From positions 1-10,635 of the forward strand of contig JAITNZ010000115.1 of the NCBI GenBank assembly GCA_031290205.1: DNA of 10,635 nucleotides, read 5' to 3'. Below the pieces are notes generated by a model. The model made no database searches. It was not told the DNA's origin and saw only the letters and a list, made by a program, of their open reading frames with translations. Both the position numbers and the translations under genes were made by a program. This document shows, piece after piece, positions 1-6,019 of the stretch (position 1 is its first letter; every line of letters begins with the position of its first letter). The DNA is from Spirochaetaceae bacterium. GTDB lineage: Bacteria > Spirochaetota > Spirochaetia > Treponematales > Breznakiellaceae.

Positions 1-244
1 TTGGCCCAGGGGGAAGTGCATTTTCTTCCGGGGGTGCGCAATAAAAAATCCGTGCCGCATCGCCACTGGGTTTTGAATTTTTATCCATTAAATATTTGCT
101 TATGCGCCCCCCCCCCCCCCCCGCATCCCCCAGTTTAACTGCCCTACAGGGCGGGGAATTAAAACCCAAGAGAACAAATCGCCCTTCTCGGGCAAGGCTT
201 AGACCGCCTGTGGCGGCGTTACCGCACACCTTCTGTTTAACACA
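1..244. other. Gene-less left edge with poly-C tract
   Basis: I see no gene here. The notable element is an uninterrupted run of 16 C at 107-122, flanked by ATGCG (102-106) and CGCAT (122-126), which are reverse complements of each other. A reading frame that starts at 96 and runs to 362 crosses the poly-C tract and the dispersed repeat. It has no Shine-Dalgarno site, its proline run is only the poly-C tract, and its end is repeat sequence, so I do not call it a gene. Confidence 0.6.
107..122. repeat. Poly-C homopolymer tract (16 nt)
   Basis: Sixteen consecutive C residues, with short inverted flanks ATGCG/CGCAT. Tracts this long are prone to slippage, both in cells and during sequencing, so the length should be treated as uncertain. 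There is no convincing coding frame around it whose expression it could switch. A similar 17-nt tract lies at the opposite end of the window (10592-10608). Confidence 0.9.
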
Positions 245-338
245 GATGAAGAGGATGGCACCGAGCGAGGGCACCGACGGCAAAGTGCGCGGTAAGGAGT
301 ATGGCAGTGCGTATGCGCTGACCGAGAATGCCTTCCCC
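245..338 (+). repeat. Dispersed ~94-bp repeat, copy 1
   Basis: This segment, starting GATGAAGAGGATGGCA and ending GCCTTCCCC, recurs in the same orientation at 6020-6113 with 9 substitutions by my count and no gaps. The plus frame is open in copy 1 (…KVRGKEYGSAYALTENAFPL…) but interrupted by a TAG in copy 2. Three of the nine changes are silent in that frame, so the evidence for a conserved peptide is weak. It may be a non-coding dispersed element or the worn end of a repeated gene family. Confidence 0.8.
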
Positions 339-358
339 TTGTCCGCGAATGCACAGGA

Positions 359-657
359 ATAATCATAAAATATCCTTATGAATTCGCCTTTTCTTCACGT
401 CTTTCGTAAATTTTTTCTGAATCAATCTGTAAAATCTGCGGATTTTCGTGATTTTTCATTTTAATGCGCTCGCTCTGGGGAAGGAGGGGAGAAGTCCAAC
501 AGGCTGCTAGCAGCAGGATAAACGCTTAGGTTTAATTGTCCGCAGATTAACGCTGATTTATTGATAAATGTCCGCGAATACACGCTAAGAACCGCGAATA
601 TCGTGGGTATCTTCATCATTATAAAGGGGCTTAATATAAATTAGAATGATTTTGTAA
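359..657. other. Gene-less stretch with small palindromes
   Basis: No gene is visible. It contains AAATCTGCGGATTTT at 432-446, a near-palindrome that shares 14 nt with the reverse complement of 6005-6019 next to the second 94-bp repeat. A related CCGCAGATT occurs at 540-548. A perfect 12-bp palindrome, GCTGCTAGCAGC, lies at 503-514. These look like fragments of dispersed intergenic repeats. From about 640 the composition becomes AT-rich and leads into the coding remnant that follows. Confidence 0.5.
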
Positions 658-972
658 AACTTTTTTGGAATTACAGACTTAAATTCGTTCATAAATAATT
701 CTGGCTACAAATTATTTATAGATAATTTTACTACAACCGCCCCATTAATTGATAGATAAAGGAAAATAATAATATATAATTCAGAATCCTCCGTCAGCGG
801 AATAGGTTTATTAAGAAGTGTTACTATTACCTTTCTTGGTAAAGGTGGTATCATCTCAATAAATATTCTATTACCAAAAAATAATTACAATAAATACATC
901 TCCGATATTAACAAAATTATTGAGACATTAAAATTTGATTATGGGTATACGTTTATTCGCGGTAGGGTTTAA
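658..972 (+). pseudogene. Decayed C-terminal coding remnant, possibly DUF2167-like
   Basis: One plus frame reads like protein for about 104 codons but has no start codon and carries an in-frame TAA at 757-759. The longer part after that stop (760-969, 70 codons, ending TAA at 970-972) contains LLRSVTITFLGKGGIISINI and INKIIETLKFDYGYTFIRG. The part before the stop reads GITDLNSFINNSGYKLFIDN. The strand, lysine/isoleucine-rich composition and alternating hydrophobic pattern suggest the C-terminal end of a real protein. The LGKGGIISINI…ETLKFDYGYTF pattern is reminiscent of the C-terminal part of DUF2167 membrane proteins (LGRRG…VNL…F..G.RY), but that match is from memory and weak. There is no upstream domain in the window, so this is a truncated, broken gene whose AT-rich composition differs from its neighbours. 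Confidence 0.5.
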
Positions 973-1018
973 TACTCCACAGCTTGCTGCGGTTTAACGC
1001 CTCACAGGAAAACCCTAC
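962..1018. terminator. Possible hairpin between convergent coding ends
   Basis: GTAGGGTTT (962-970) and AAACCCTAC (1010-1018) form perfect 9-bp inverted arms around a 39-nt spacer. They lie between the end of the plus-strand remnant and the end of the minus-strand operon (stop codon at 1020-1022). The position suits a bidirectional terminator, but the loop is long and there is no strong T tract, so this is weak. Confidence 0.3.
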
Positions 1019-1019
1019 A

Positions 1020-1676
1020 TTACAGAGATTTTACTTCCTGCAATAACGAACTTGCCAATGTTATGGTGCGTTCTTTGTCTCCTCTGGAAATCGCGTCCTC
1101 AAGTTCATTGATAGATTGAAGGATATGGTTTTCCATTTGTGCTAAGTTTGGCCGAGATTGTACCGGCAGTGTACGAACCGTATCGTACACTCTTTCGACT
1201 TTCTTTTTTGCGTCTTTATCGCTTATTCTTCCTAATAAACTCTTAAGTTTCGCGGACATGAGCTTAGTGGATGCGATTGTATCCTGCCGTTTTTCTTCTG
1301 GCTCTGCGGTATGCTCATTGGCAATCATGTGGGAAATTAACATAATACCGTATATCGCGGCAATACAAAGTTGAACCAACAGCGCTGAGGTATAACCCTC
1401 TGGAGAAATAAAAATAAAAACAAGACCCGCGGCAAATTCTACAAAAAAGTAAACTGCTGATATTGAATACAGAGCAAATCCAAACACACTCGCGCTTTTA
1501 CCACTACGGATAAGGAACGGCGTGAGCAATAGCATAAAATATGCGAAGTGAATAAACCCGTAGGAAATCCATACGGATACGCTATGCTCGGCACCGCCCG
1601 CCACAAAGAAAATGGCATTGAAAACTACCAAAAAAATTAAATCAAGAATAATCCACAAAACACTTATTTTTTTCAT
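1020..1676 (-). CDS. Four-helix membrane protein with cytosolic helical tail, unknown function
   Basis: Last gene of the five-gene operon, 218 aa. I chose the ATG at 1676 because AGGA sits 9 nt upstream and the product then begins MKKISVLWII, directly leading into a membrane helix; a TTG at 1697 would add seven residues. Four hydrophobic segments fall at about residues 4-25, 36-56, 63-85 and 97-116. They are followed by a charged, helix-rich tail of about 100 residues (AKLKSLLGRISDKDAKKKVERV… to LASSLLQEVKSL) that should lie in the cytosol. No catalytic motif is visible and I do not recognise the family. The gene is 78 nt downstream of the SPFH gene and may be a membrane partner or anchor for it; that is inference from position only. 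Confidence 0.8.
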   Translation of the reverse strand: MKKISVLWIILDLIFLVVFNAIFFVAGGAEHSVSVWISYGFIHFAYFMLLLTPFLIRSGKSASVFGFALYSISAVYFFVEFAAGLVFIFISPEGYTSALLVQLCIAAIYGIMLISHMIANEHTAEPEEKRQDTIASTKLMSAKLKSLLGRISDKDAKKKVERVYDTVRTLPVQSRPNLAQMENHILQSINELEDAISRGDKERTITLASSLLQEVKSL

Positions 1677-1737
1677 ATTACACATTCCTATAGACAATCA
1701 AAATATCTTCCCCCGTTTTCTTACTGAACGGAAGTTT

Positions 1738-1754
1738 AAAAGCGTCTGAGACGC
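1738..1754 (-). terminator. Short hairpin plus T run after the SPFH gene
   Basis: On the minus strand, directly after the TAG stop of the SPFH gene, GCGTC-TCA-GACGC is followed at once by TTTT. It resembles a weak intrinsic terminator or attenuator that could lower expression of the last operon gene. The stem is only 5 bp. Confidence 0.3.
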
Positions 1755-2912
1755 CTATATCCTACTCATAATTTCCGCTTTTTTAGCGTCGAATTCCGCC
1801 TGTTCGATTAGCCCCATATCGAGCATCTCCTTTAATTTTTTAAGCGTGGCAATAGGATCGGCGGCGGCAACCGGAGCCGGATCTGATGCGTCCGCAGATT
1901 GTTGCGTAAATCCAGCTTGCGGCGGAGCGGCGGGGGGCTGAACTTGTTGTTGCATGGGGTTGAACATCTGTTGCGCCATATTTCCGAAAATTCCGCCGGC
2001 AGCTACAGCCATACCAAGCCCCGCTCCGGCGGAAGCTGCTCCGCCCGAATCAGGGTTGGATGCGAGTGTACCAAGAATATTCACCGCTTGTTGTTTACCC
2101 CAATCGTTTCCAAGTACATTCATAACGCCCTTATCAGCCTGCGCGTTCCTCAATTTGCTCATAGCGTCCATGCCAATCTCGTCATAACGGCGCCGTAGTT
2201 CATCATTTTCGTCCATGTCGAGCGCAGCAATGGAGAATTTAACAAGCTTTAAGCCGTAATCCTCCAGCACTTCACCGAGAAACGGCTCGACAGTTTCGCC
2301 GAACTCATCTAAGCGAGACTCAATTCCAAGCAGTTCAGTTTGTGTTTCATTGAGCGCGCGGGTAATACTTGATTTTATCTTGCTTTGAAATTCGTTTGCG
2401 AAGTAATCTTCTAAGAGCTCCTGCTGATCCACGATATTGATATTGCATCCGATGAGCTTGGTGAGGAATATTTGCGGGTCATCAACCTGAATTTTGTAGG
2501 CGCCTCGTGCGCGGAGTTTGGTGGCGATGCCGAGCAACTTGTCGCGCACTTGGATAGGCGATGACGTTCCCCACAAAATCTCCATGCTGTGCGCCGTGCG
2601 GACGAAGTAGACAACGCAGCTAAAGGTGCTTATTCCGCCCGTGAAAGCGTTCCGCAAGCGGCTGATAAACGGATAATTCTCTGTTGAGAGCTTATAGGTG
2701 CCGTTGCCAAAAGTCTGCTCGATAACGCCGCCTTTTATAAAGACGGCTGCTTCACCGGGCATAACGATGAGCGTTGAATTGGTGTTAAAGTCCTCTTCCG
2801 GCTGACGCCAAATGAGGAGCTCGCCTGAGCCGGAGTTTTTGACAACATCCGCCCAGTGTTTTTTACCGCCAGCATAGGCGGCTTCGTTTGGGTTTTTCCC
2901 AAAAAGTGCCAT
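1755..2912 (-). CDS. SPFH (YdjI / virion-core-like) protein with C-terminal SHOCT segment
   Basis: A 385-aa protein. Residues ~30-250 match the SPFH/Band_7_1 family often annotated as virion core protein-like or YdjI-like: LLIWRQPEEDFNTNSTLIV, PGEAAVFIKGGVIEQTFGNG, and the RGAYKIQVDDPQIFLTKLIG stretch are typical. An Ala/Gly/Gln/Pro-rich linker covers ~283-348. The last ~34 residues (DPIATLKKLKEMLDMGLIEQ…) have the SHOCT pattern, a short C-terminal helical module that often ends proteins of this kind. SPFH proteins form oligomeric scaffolds at membranes; B. subtilis YdjI belongs to the PspA membrane-stress module. No transmembrane helix is visible, so membrane association would be peripheral or through partners. 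AAGGAGG lies 8-9 nt before the ATG and overlaps the stop of the upstream yidD-like gene. Family call is confident; the process it serves here is inferred. Confidence 0.88.
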   Translation of the reverse strand: MALFGKNPNEAAYAGGKKHWADVVKNSGSGELLIWRQPEEDFNTNSTLIVMPGEAAVFIKGGVIEQTFGNGTYKLSTENYPFISRLRNAFTGGISTFSCVVYFVRTAHSMEILWGTSSPIQVRDKLLGIATKLRARGAYKIQVDDPQIFLTKLIGCNINIVDQQELLEDYFANEFQSKIKSSITRALNETQTELLGIESRLDEFGETVEPFLGEVLEDYGLKLVKFSIAALDMDENDELRRRYDEIGMDAMSKLRNAQADKGVMNVLGNDWGKQQAVNILGTLASNPDSGGAASAGAGLGMAVAAGGIFGNMAQQMFNPMQQQVQPPAAPPQAGFTQQSADASDPAPVAAADPIATLKKLKEMLDMGLIEQAEFDAKKAEIMSRI

Positions 2913-2920
2913 AATAATAA

Positions 2921-2929
2921 TCCTCCTTA
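2921..2929 (-). promoter_or_regulatory. Shine-Dalgarno overlapping upstream stop codon
   Basis: The minus-strand sequence TAAGGAGGA merges the TAA stop of the YidD-domain gene with a near-perfect ribosome binding site for the SPFH gene, 8 nt before its ATG. This arrangement supports one transcript and possible translational coupling. Confidence 0.75.
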
Positions 2930-3427
2930 TGGATAATCTATTTGGTATATGTTTCCTTTACAGCGATAAAAAAGACGGAAATAGCTTTTACACAAACCAA
3001 TAATACCGCCATATTTTTGTACCGCCATGATTGCATATTCGGAGCACGTCGGCATAAACAAACACCGCCGCCGGATTTCTTCCGGCGCGTAATGCTGGTA
3101 GAGTTTTATCGCTCCGATGACCGCATACTTGAAACAAAAAAGCGATGCGGTGAAGCTGACAATCGCATAGAGCATGACGATTGATAACGAAGGATGTGCG
3201 TGGTACAAATCATGCACACCAGACGGTAAGTACGCAAAGATGCCGTCAGTCATTAAAACAGAATGTACAATCCATGTGGCAATGCCTATTGCTATCATAA
3301 ATAAAAAAACAGAAATCAATACTGTTTTGACCGTTGTATTCGGTCTGAAAAGCTGACGCGCATTGACATACATTTCAGCAACATCCTGTTCCCATTCTGT
3401 CGGCATCTGCCGCATCCTCATTCCCAT
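2927..3427 (-). CDS. YidD-domain membrane protein with extra N-terminal membrane region
   Basis: About 166 aa. The last ~60 residues are a YidD domain: IKLYQHYAPEEIRRRCLF-MPTCSEYAI-MAVQKYGGIIGLCKSYFRLFYRC, with the characteristic P-T-C-S-E-Y core and the later RC cysteine. YidD (membrane protein insertion efficiency factor) is usually a 70-90 residue protein near yidC that helps insertion of membrane proteins. Here it is preceded by ~100 residues with two hydrophobic segments (TVLISVFLFMIAIGIATWIV and LSIVMLYAIVSFTASLFCF), so it is about twice the normal length. The start at 3427 is favoured because AGGAG (3436-3440) lies 8 nt upstream; ATGs at 3433 and 3421 are alternatives. The longer frame from 3523 would overlap the preceding gene by 83 bp and is rejected. 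Its place in an SPFH operon instead of beside yidC/rnpA is unusual. Confidence 0.85.
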   Translation of the reverse strand: MGMRMRQMPTEWEQDVAEMYVNARQLFRPNTTVKTVLISVFLFMIAIGIATWIVHSVLMTDGIFAYLPSGVHDLYHAHPSLSIVMLYAIVSFTASLFCFKYAVIGAIKLYQHYAPEEIRRRCLFMPTCSEYAIMAVQKYGGIIGLCKSYFRLFYRCKGNIYQIDYP

Positions 3428-3435
3428 TCCCATTA

Positions 3436-3440
3436 CTCCT
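3436..3440 (-). promoter_or_regulatory. Shine-Dalgarno that sets the YidD-gene start
   Basis: AGGAG follows directly on the TAA stop (3441-3443) of the zinc-ribbon/TPR gene. It is 8 nt before the ATG at 3427 but only 2 nt before the ATG at 3433, which favours the former start. Confidence 0.65.
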
Positions 3441-4034
3441 TTATAACGTTTCCGGGCGGGAAACCCCCAGGATCCCGTATAGTTGATCAATGTCAATCGG
3501 CGACAGTCCCGCTGTATTCGCACTCTCCAATGCTTCTTGATACGTCGGAGATGTGTTTAAGAATTTACGTTCAAAATAGTCGTATTTTATGTAGGCTAAA
3601 AAATAATGATAAATCCCTCTGGGTTCTATCATCAGAGCGGCATTGAGGTATTCTTCGATTTTATCAATTGCTGGTCGTTGCGCCAAAAATGCTTTTTTGC
3701 CGGCAAGGAGACAAATCGCGGCGTAAAAGAAAGTTTCAGAGTTGTCAAAATTATCTTCTATTGCTTTCTCGAATGCGGCGAGAGCCTTGTCGTAGAGCTT
3801 GAGTTTTAAGTAACACATGGCGACTGCGTTATTCAAATCCTTTGCGTCAGGTTCACTTTGCAAAGCCTCCCGGTATGTAGCGGCGTATTGATTTACCATG
3901 GGCATAGGCATAGAAAATACGCTGTTGAATGTTGAAATCAGCACAGGTTGTTTGCAAAAAGGGCATTTTGTTTGTCCAATATCGGCAGCCGCCCCGCAGC
4001 TCCGGCATTTGGTATCATGAACTTGAGTTACCAT
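3441..4034 (-). CDS. Zinc-ribbon and tetratricopeptide-repeat protein
   Basis: A 197-aa soluble protein. Four cysteines at residues 10, 13, 24 and 27 (CRSC…CPFC) form a classic short zinc ribbon. From about residue 50 the sequence has TPR-like helical pairs: EALQSEPDAKDLNNAVAMCY and LKLYDKALAAFEKAIEDNFD, then NSETFFYAAICLLAGKK… and EEYLNAALMIEPRGIYHYFL. TPRs bind protein partners, so this is probably an adaptor. AAAGGAG stands 8 nt before the ATG. It is the second clear gene of the operon, 93 nt after the first gene's stop and 13 nt before the YidD-domain start. Zinc-ribbon proteins also accompany the YdjI-type SPFH protein in the B. subtilis pspA operon (YdjG), an analogy not a proven homology. 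The process served is not visible from sequence. Confidence 0.82.
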   Translation of the reverse strand: MVTQVHDTKCRSCGAAADIGQTKCPFCKQPVLISTFNSVFSMPMPMVNQYAATYREALQSEPDAKDLNNAVAMCYLKLKLYDKALAAFEKAIEDNFDNSETFFYAAICLLAGKKAFLAQRPAIDKIEEYLNAALMIEPRGIYHYFLAYIKYDYFERKFLNTSPTYQEALESANTAGLSPIDIDQLYGILGVSRPETL

Positions 4035-4036
4035 AT

Positions 4037-4120
4037 TTAGTTCTCCTTTAAGTATGCACCGATGCCGCTAGACATAGAAACACAAGCTAATCCATGGGTA
4101 ACGGCATCTACTGCATACAT
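4037..4120 (-). CDS. Possible 27-codon ORF between the first two operon genes
   Basis: ATG at 4120 opens MYAVDAVTHGLACVSMSSGI… and closes at TAA 4037-4039, two bases before the ATG of the zinc-ribbon gene, whose ribosome site lies inside this frame. It fills almost all of the gap after the preceding gene. The upstream GGAG is only one base from the ATG, so initiation is doubtful. It may be a coupling leader or chance. Confidence 0.2.
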   Translation of the reverse strand: MYAVDAVTHGLACVSMSSGIGAYLKEN

Positions 4121-4127
4121 ACTCCAA

Positions 4128-4802
4128 TTACGATTTTTTCTCCCGAAGCTTTGCTTTCATCCCTTGAATCGCCTTCTCGCTATAATCATCCTGTTGCATC
4201 GCGCAGTAGAACTTATCTCCCGGCACGACAAGGGCGAAACGGTTTGAATCAACATTGGTACGCACATAGCTTACATTACCGGTGCAGCTCACTTTGCCCG
4301 GAACTACTTTTTCAGTTGTTTCGGTGGTAGTCTGAAAATTAGTAATGTCTTTATAGAAGTATTCTTCGGTCCTCTCTTTTTTCCCGTCTTCATCCATGTT
4401 AAAGGTGTATTGATACACATAGACTTGAGTGGCACTAAAGAATAACCACGAAACCTGATATGCGGAGCTGCGCCACACGGCGTCTTTTCCGAGAAGCGCA
4501 AATGCCTTGTCATCAAACAGATAATCCTCCAAGTGGATGGGGTCAACCTCATTCACTTGCGATTCATCAAGCCCGATTTTGGATAGCGCTTTCTGCTTGA
4601 AATCCATACTCTTGGCTTTCTGCATGACCATGCTTTCGTATTCCTGGTCGCTTAAGCCTTCGCTCAAGCACCCTTTCGATCTATAAAAATACTTGATGAT
4701 TTTTTGTTGTTCAGGCGTTCTGCCCTTCAAACGCTGATTCATCTCAGCTTGTTTCTCGGCAGCATCGACAGCTGCCCCCGCTATTGCTGAACCTAATCCC
4801 AT
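4128..4802 (-). CDS. Conserved protein of unknown function, first gene of the SPFH operon
   Basis: 224 aa from the ATG at 4802, chosen because AAGGAG lies 7 nt upstream; a TTG at 4838 would extend into a leader motif shared with other genes. The N-terminus is small and glycine/alanine-rich (MGLGSAIAGAAVDAAEKQAEMNQR), then helical with many charges to about residue 95. The second half looks beta-rich: VWRSSAYQVSWLFFSATQVY, then VYQYTFNMDEDGKKERTEEY, and a C-terminal FALVVPGDKFYC…KAIQGMKAKLREKKS. The strand-rich part ending in a helix resembles a PH-like fold reporting on a charged surface, but this is only an impression. I recall similar unnamed proteins beside SPFH genes in Firmicutes and spirochaetes. 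No enzyme motif, signal peptide or membrane segment is visible. It is transcribed first and likely serves as a soluble partner of the module. Confidence 0.8.
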   Translation of the reverse strand: MGLGSAIAGAAVDAAEKQAEMNQRLKGRTPEQQKIIKYFYRSKGCLSEGLSDQEYESMVMQKAKSMDFKQKALSKIGLDESQVNEVDPIHLEDYLFDDKAFALLGKDAVWRSSAYQVSWLFFSATQVYVYQYTFNMDEDGKKERTEEYFYKDITNFQTTTETTEKVVPGKVSCTGNVSYVRTNVDSNRFALVVPGDKFYCAMQQDDYSEKAIQGMKAKLREKKS

Positions 4803-4871
4803 ACTATTTCTCCTTACACGCTTACCGTCCGTCGACAATAATTTTTATTAAGCACCTATACGGGCGCTTTC
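4803..4871 (-). promoter_or_regulatory. Repeated leader motif, copy A
   Basis: The 5' flank of the operon's first gene matches the flank of the lipoprotein gene at 6704. Across 29 nt from TAAAAATTAT to TAAgCG only four bases differ, and similarity continues outward into GCGCCCGTA and inward to AAGGAG. The core is GTCGACGGACGGTAAGCG. A third, shorter copy precedes the start at 5243. The frame is not kept in the same relation to the start in all copies, so selection or copying at nucleotide level is more likely than a shared peptide. Confidence 0.6.
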
Positions 4872-5004
4872 TCTTATCACCGCACAAGCGATGTAAAATA
4901 CCTTTTCGCGTTACCGTCCACCCGACAGTAAATTCTTTTTTAGGCGATTTCAAAATGTCATGTTTTGGAACTACCTTCTTAGACCAAACAAAAATCTTGC
5001 TTAC
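4822..5004 (-). pseudogene. 60-codon ORF with ideal ribosome site but no standard start
   Basis: An open frame (SKIFVWSKKVVPKHDILKSP to LIKIIVDGR, TAA at 4822-4824) follows a strong minus-strand AAGGAGGAGGA (5010-5020). At the ideal distance of 6-7 nt stands GTA (5002-5004), one base from GTG, so the start may have been lost. The frame is open further upstream to ATG 5115, but that stretch is Arg/Ser/Cys-rich and looks non-coding. The peptide is basic with no recognised family. Its last codons fall inside leader motif copy A, so the end may not be coding at all. It could also be a chance frame. Confidence 0.25.
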
Positions 5005-5111
5005 GTTTGTCCTCCTCCTTTCACGAAGGGTCCTAACACCAAGTCTTTTTGTGCATACGCGATGAGTGGAAGCAGAACGCCGACAACGCCGGCAAGAGCG
5101 GCTGGTACTCA

Positions 5112-5243
5112 TCATACGGGCTGTTTATCGCCACAGACTGTGAGCGGCATGGCGAACACCAGCGCTATCGCGAGCATTCCCGCAAAAAACTTTTCTTTGC
5201 GCCACAGGCGCTTCCTGCTTTGCCTTCGTTTTGAAAAGGTCAT
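5112..5243 (-). pseudogene. Truncated lipoprotein signal-peptide fragment
   Basis: ATG at 5243, with GGAG 9 nt upstream, opens a 43-aa product: a strongly basic start (FSKRRQSRKRLWRKEK), a hydrophobic core (FFAGMLAIALVFAMPLT) and a lipobox-like LTVC, then GDKQPV and two stop codons. This is a typical treponemal lipoprotein leader with almost no mature protein after the cysteine. The valine just before the cysteine is atypical for a lipobox. After the stops the same frame continues open for 34 codons (a VPAALAGVVGVLLPLIAYA hydrophobic stretch) to TAA at 5001-5003, without a start, suggesting a once longer gene that has decayed. An earlier in-frame ATG at 5258 lacks a ribosome site. Confidence 0.45.
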
Positions 5244-5312
5244 TCCTTTTTTCTCCATCACGCTTATCGTCCGCCGACATCTTGATAAACGCCCTCAAGG
5301 ACGCCGTTCCCG
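5244..5312 (-). promoter_or_regulatory. Repeated leader motif, copy C
   Basis: The minus strand just before the lipoprotein fragment carries GTCGGCGGACGATAAGCGTG, two mismatches from copy A and two from copy B over the 18-nt core, at the same distance from a Shine-Dalgarno and ATG. Similarity outside the core is poorer than between A and B. Confidence 0.5.
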
Positions 5313-5394
5313 CCATTCAATTCGCAATCTGTTTCAGCTTTTTCTACTGTTTAACGCTGCGAAATGCCGGTTTTCACTTTTCGGGCAAAATTCG

Positions 5395-5415
5395 ATATTT
5401 TCTCTAAGAAAATAT
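5395..5415. promoter_or_regulatory. Perfect inverted repeat, candidate operator
   Basis: ATATTTTCT-cta-AGAAAATAT is a perfect 9-bp inverted repeat with a 3-nt centre, located 70 nt before the XRE regulator's start and upstream of the minus-strand operon region. A second overlapping symmetry, CTAAG-N9-CTTAG, spans 5404-5422, and AGCT-tat-AGCT lies at 5421-5431. XRE-family repressors commonly bind such symmetric sites in their own divergent promoter regions. It could instead be a hairpin. Confidence 0.45.
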
Positions 5416-5484
5416 ACCTTAGCTTATAGCTGTTTGCAAAATATATCAAGCCCTAAGCATACTATGATTAACTGTAAGGATAAG

Positions 5485-5817
5485 ATGATGACAGGAGGGA
5501 AGTTACGAACGCTCTTGGGGCAAAATATCAAATTATTTCGCTCTGCCCGCCAGATTTCGCAAGCGGTCCTGGCTGAGGAAGCTGACATATCTATCCCTTT
5601 TCTGAGTGAAATTGAGCGGGGGCAGAAATGGCCCCAACCGGATAATCTTGCTAAAATTGCGCTTGCCTTAAATGTCGAAGTTTATGACCTCTTCAAGCCT
5701 GAAAAGCTCATTACCCGCGATGTCCAAGGTATAATTTCCAAATTGACAAACGATATTACTAAACTTGCAAACGAATCTATTACACAAATAAATACGATTG
5801 TCAAGCAAAGTGGCTAG
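5485..5817 (+). CDS. XRE-family helix-turn-helix transcriptional regulator
   Basis: About 110 aa. Residues ~7-70 form a complete HTH_3/XRE domain: LRTLLGQNIKLFRSARQISQ, AVLAEEADISIPFLSEIERG, then WPQPDNLAKIALALNVEVYDLF, matching the family's recognition-helix and final-helix pattern. The remaining ~35 residues (ITRDVQGIISKLTNDITKLA…) look like an amphipathic helix for dimerisation. Adjacent ATGs occur at 5485 and 5488, with AAGGA 4 or 7 nt upstream; the open frame runs back to 4960 but that stretch overlaps the opposite-strand remnants and is not coding-like. No metal-binding, peptidase or sensor domain is attached. The gene is divergent from the SPFH operon, with the inverted repeat at 5395-5415 between them, so it may regulate itself and that operon; this is inference. 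Confidence 0.88.
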   Translation: MMTGGKLRTLLGQNIKLFRSARQISQAVLAEEADISIPFLSEIERGQKWPQPDNLAKIALALNVEVYDLFKPEKLITRDVQGIISKLTNDITKLANESITQINTIVKQSG

Positions 5818-6019
5818 CAGATTCCGGCGCCTCCCGCATTTGAGCTGGTGCCACGTTAGGATAATCCTCCGCAGCTCAAGCGCGTGAGGGCTTCCCGGAC
5901 CAATTGGTGGGGGTGTTGGGGTTAACGGCTTACAGTAAAGCCTTTACAGTCAAGCCCAACAGCAAAGCGCGGCAGGGCGAGCGCATTAAAATAAAAAATC
6001 ACGCAAATCCGCAGATTTT
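5818..6019. other. Gene-less stretch leading into the second dispersed repeat
   Basis: No gene is seen. A 14-nt imperfect tandem duplication (TTACAGTAAAGCC / TTACAGTCAAGCC) lies at 5930-5956, and AAATCCGCAGATTTT at 6005-6019 abuts the repeat and is related in inverted orientation to 432-446. Confidence 0.5.

Noticed and set aside
96..362. 88-codon plus-strand frame with a proline run
   Set aside because: The prolines come from the poly-C tract and the rest is the dispersed repeat; no ribosome site and copy 2 of the repeat has a stop in the same frame.
3428..3523. Upstream extension of the YidD-domain protein
   Set aside because: It would overlap the zinc-ribbon/TPR gene by 83 bp, while a good ribosome site supports the start at 3427.
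5049..5234. 61-codon plus-strand frame (…WYSSYGLFIATDCERHGE…)
   Set aside because: High G/C at third positions made it tempting, but it lies opposite the lipoprotein leader, has no ribosome site, and the opposite strand has a clear signal-peptide pattern.
4960..5484. N-terminal extension of the XRE regulator frame to about 285 aa
   Set aside because: The added part is low in coding character, overlaps opposite-strand remnants, and the HTH domain starts normally right after the ATGs at 5485/5488.
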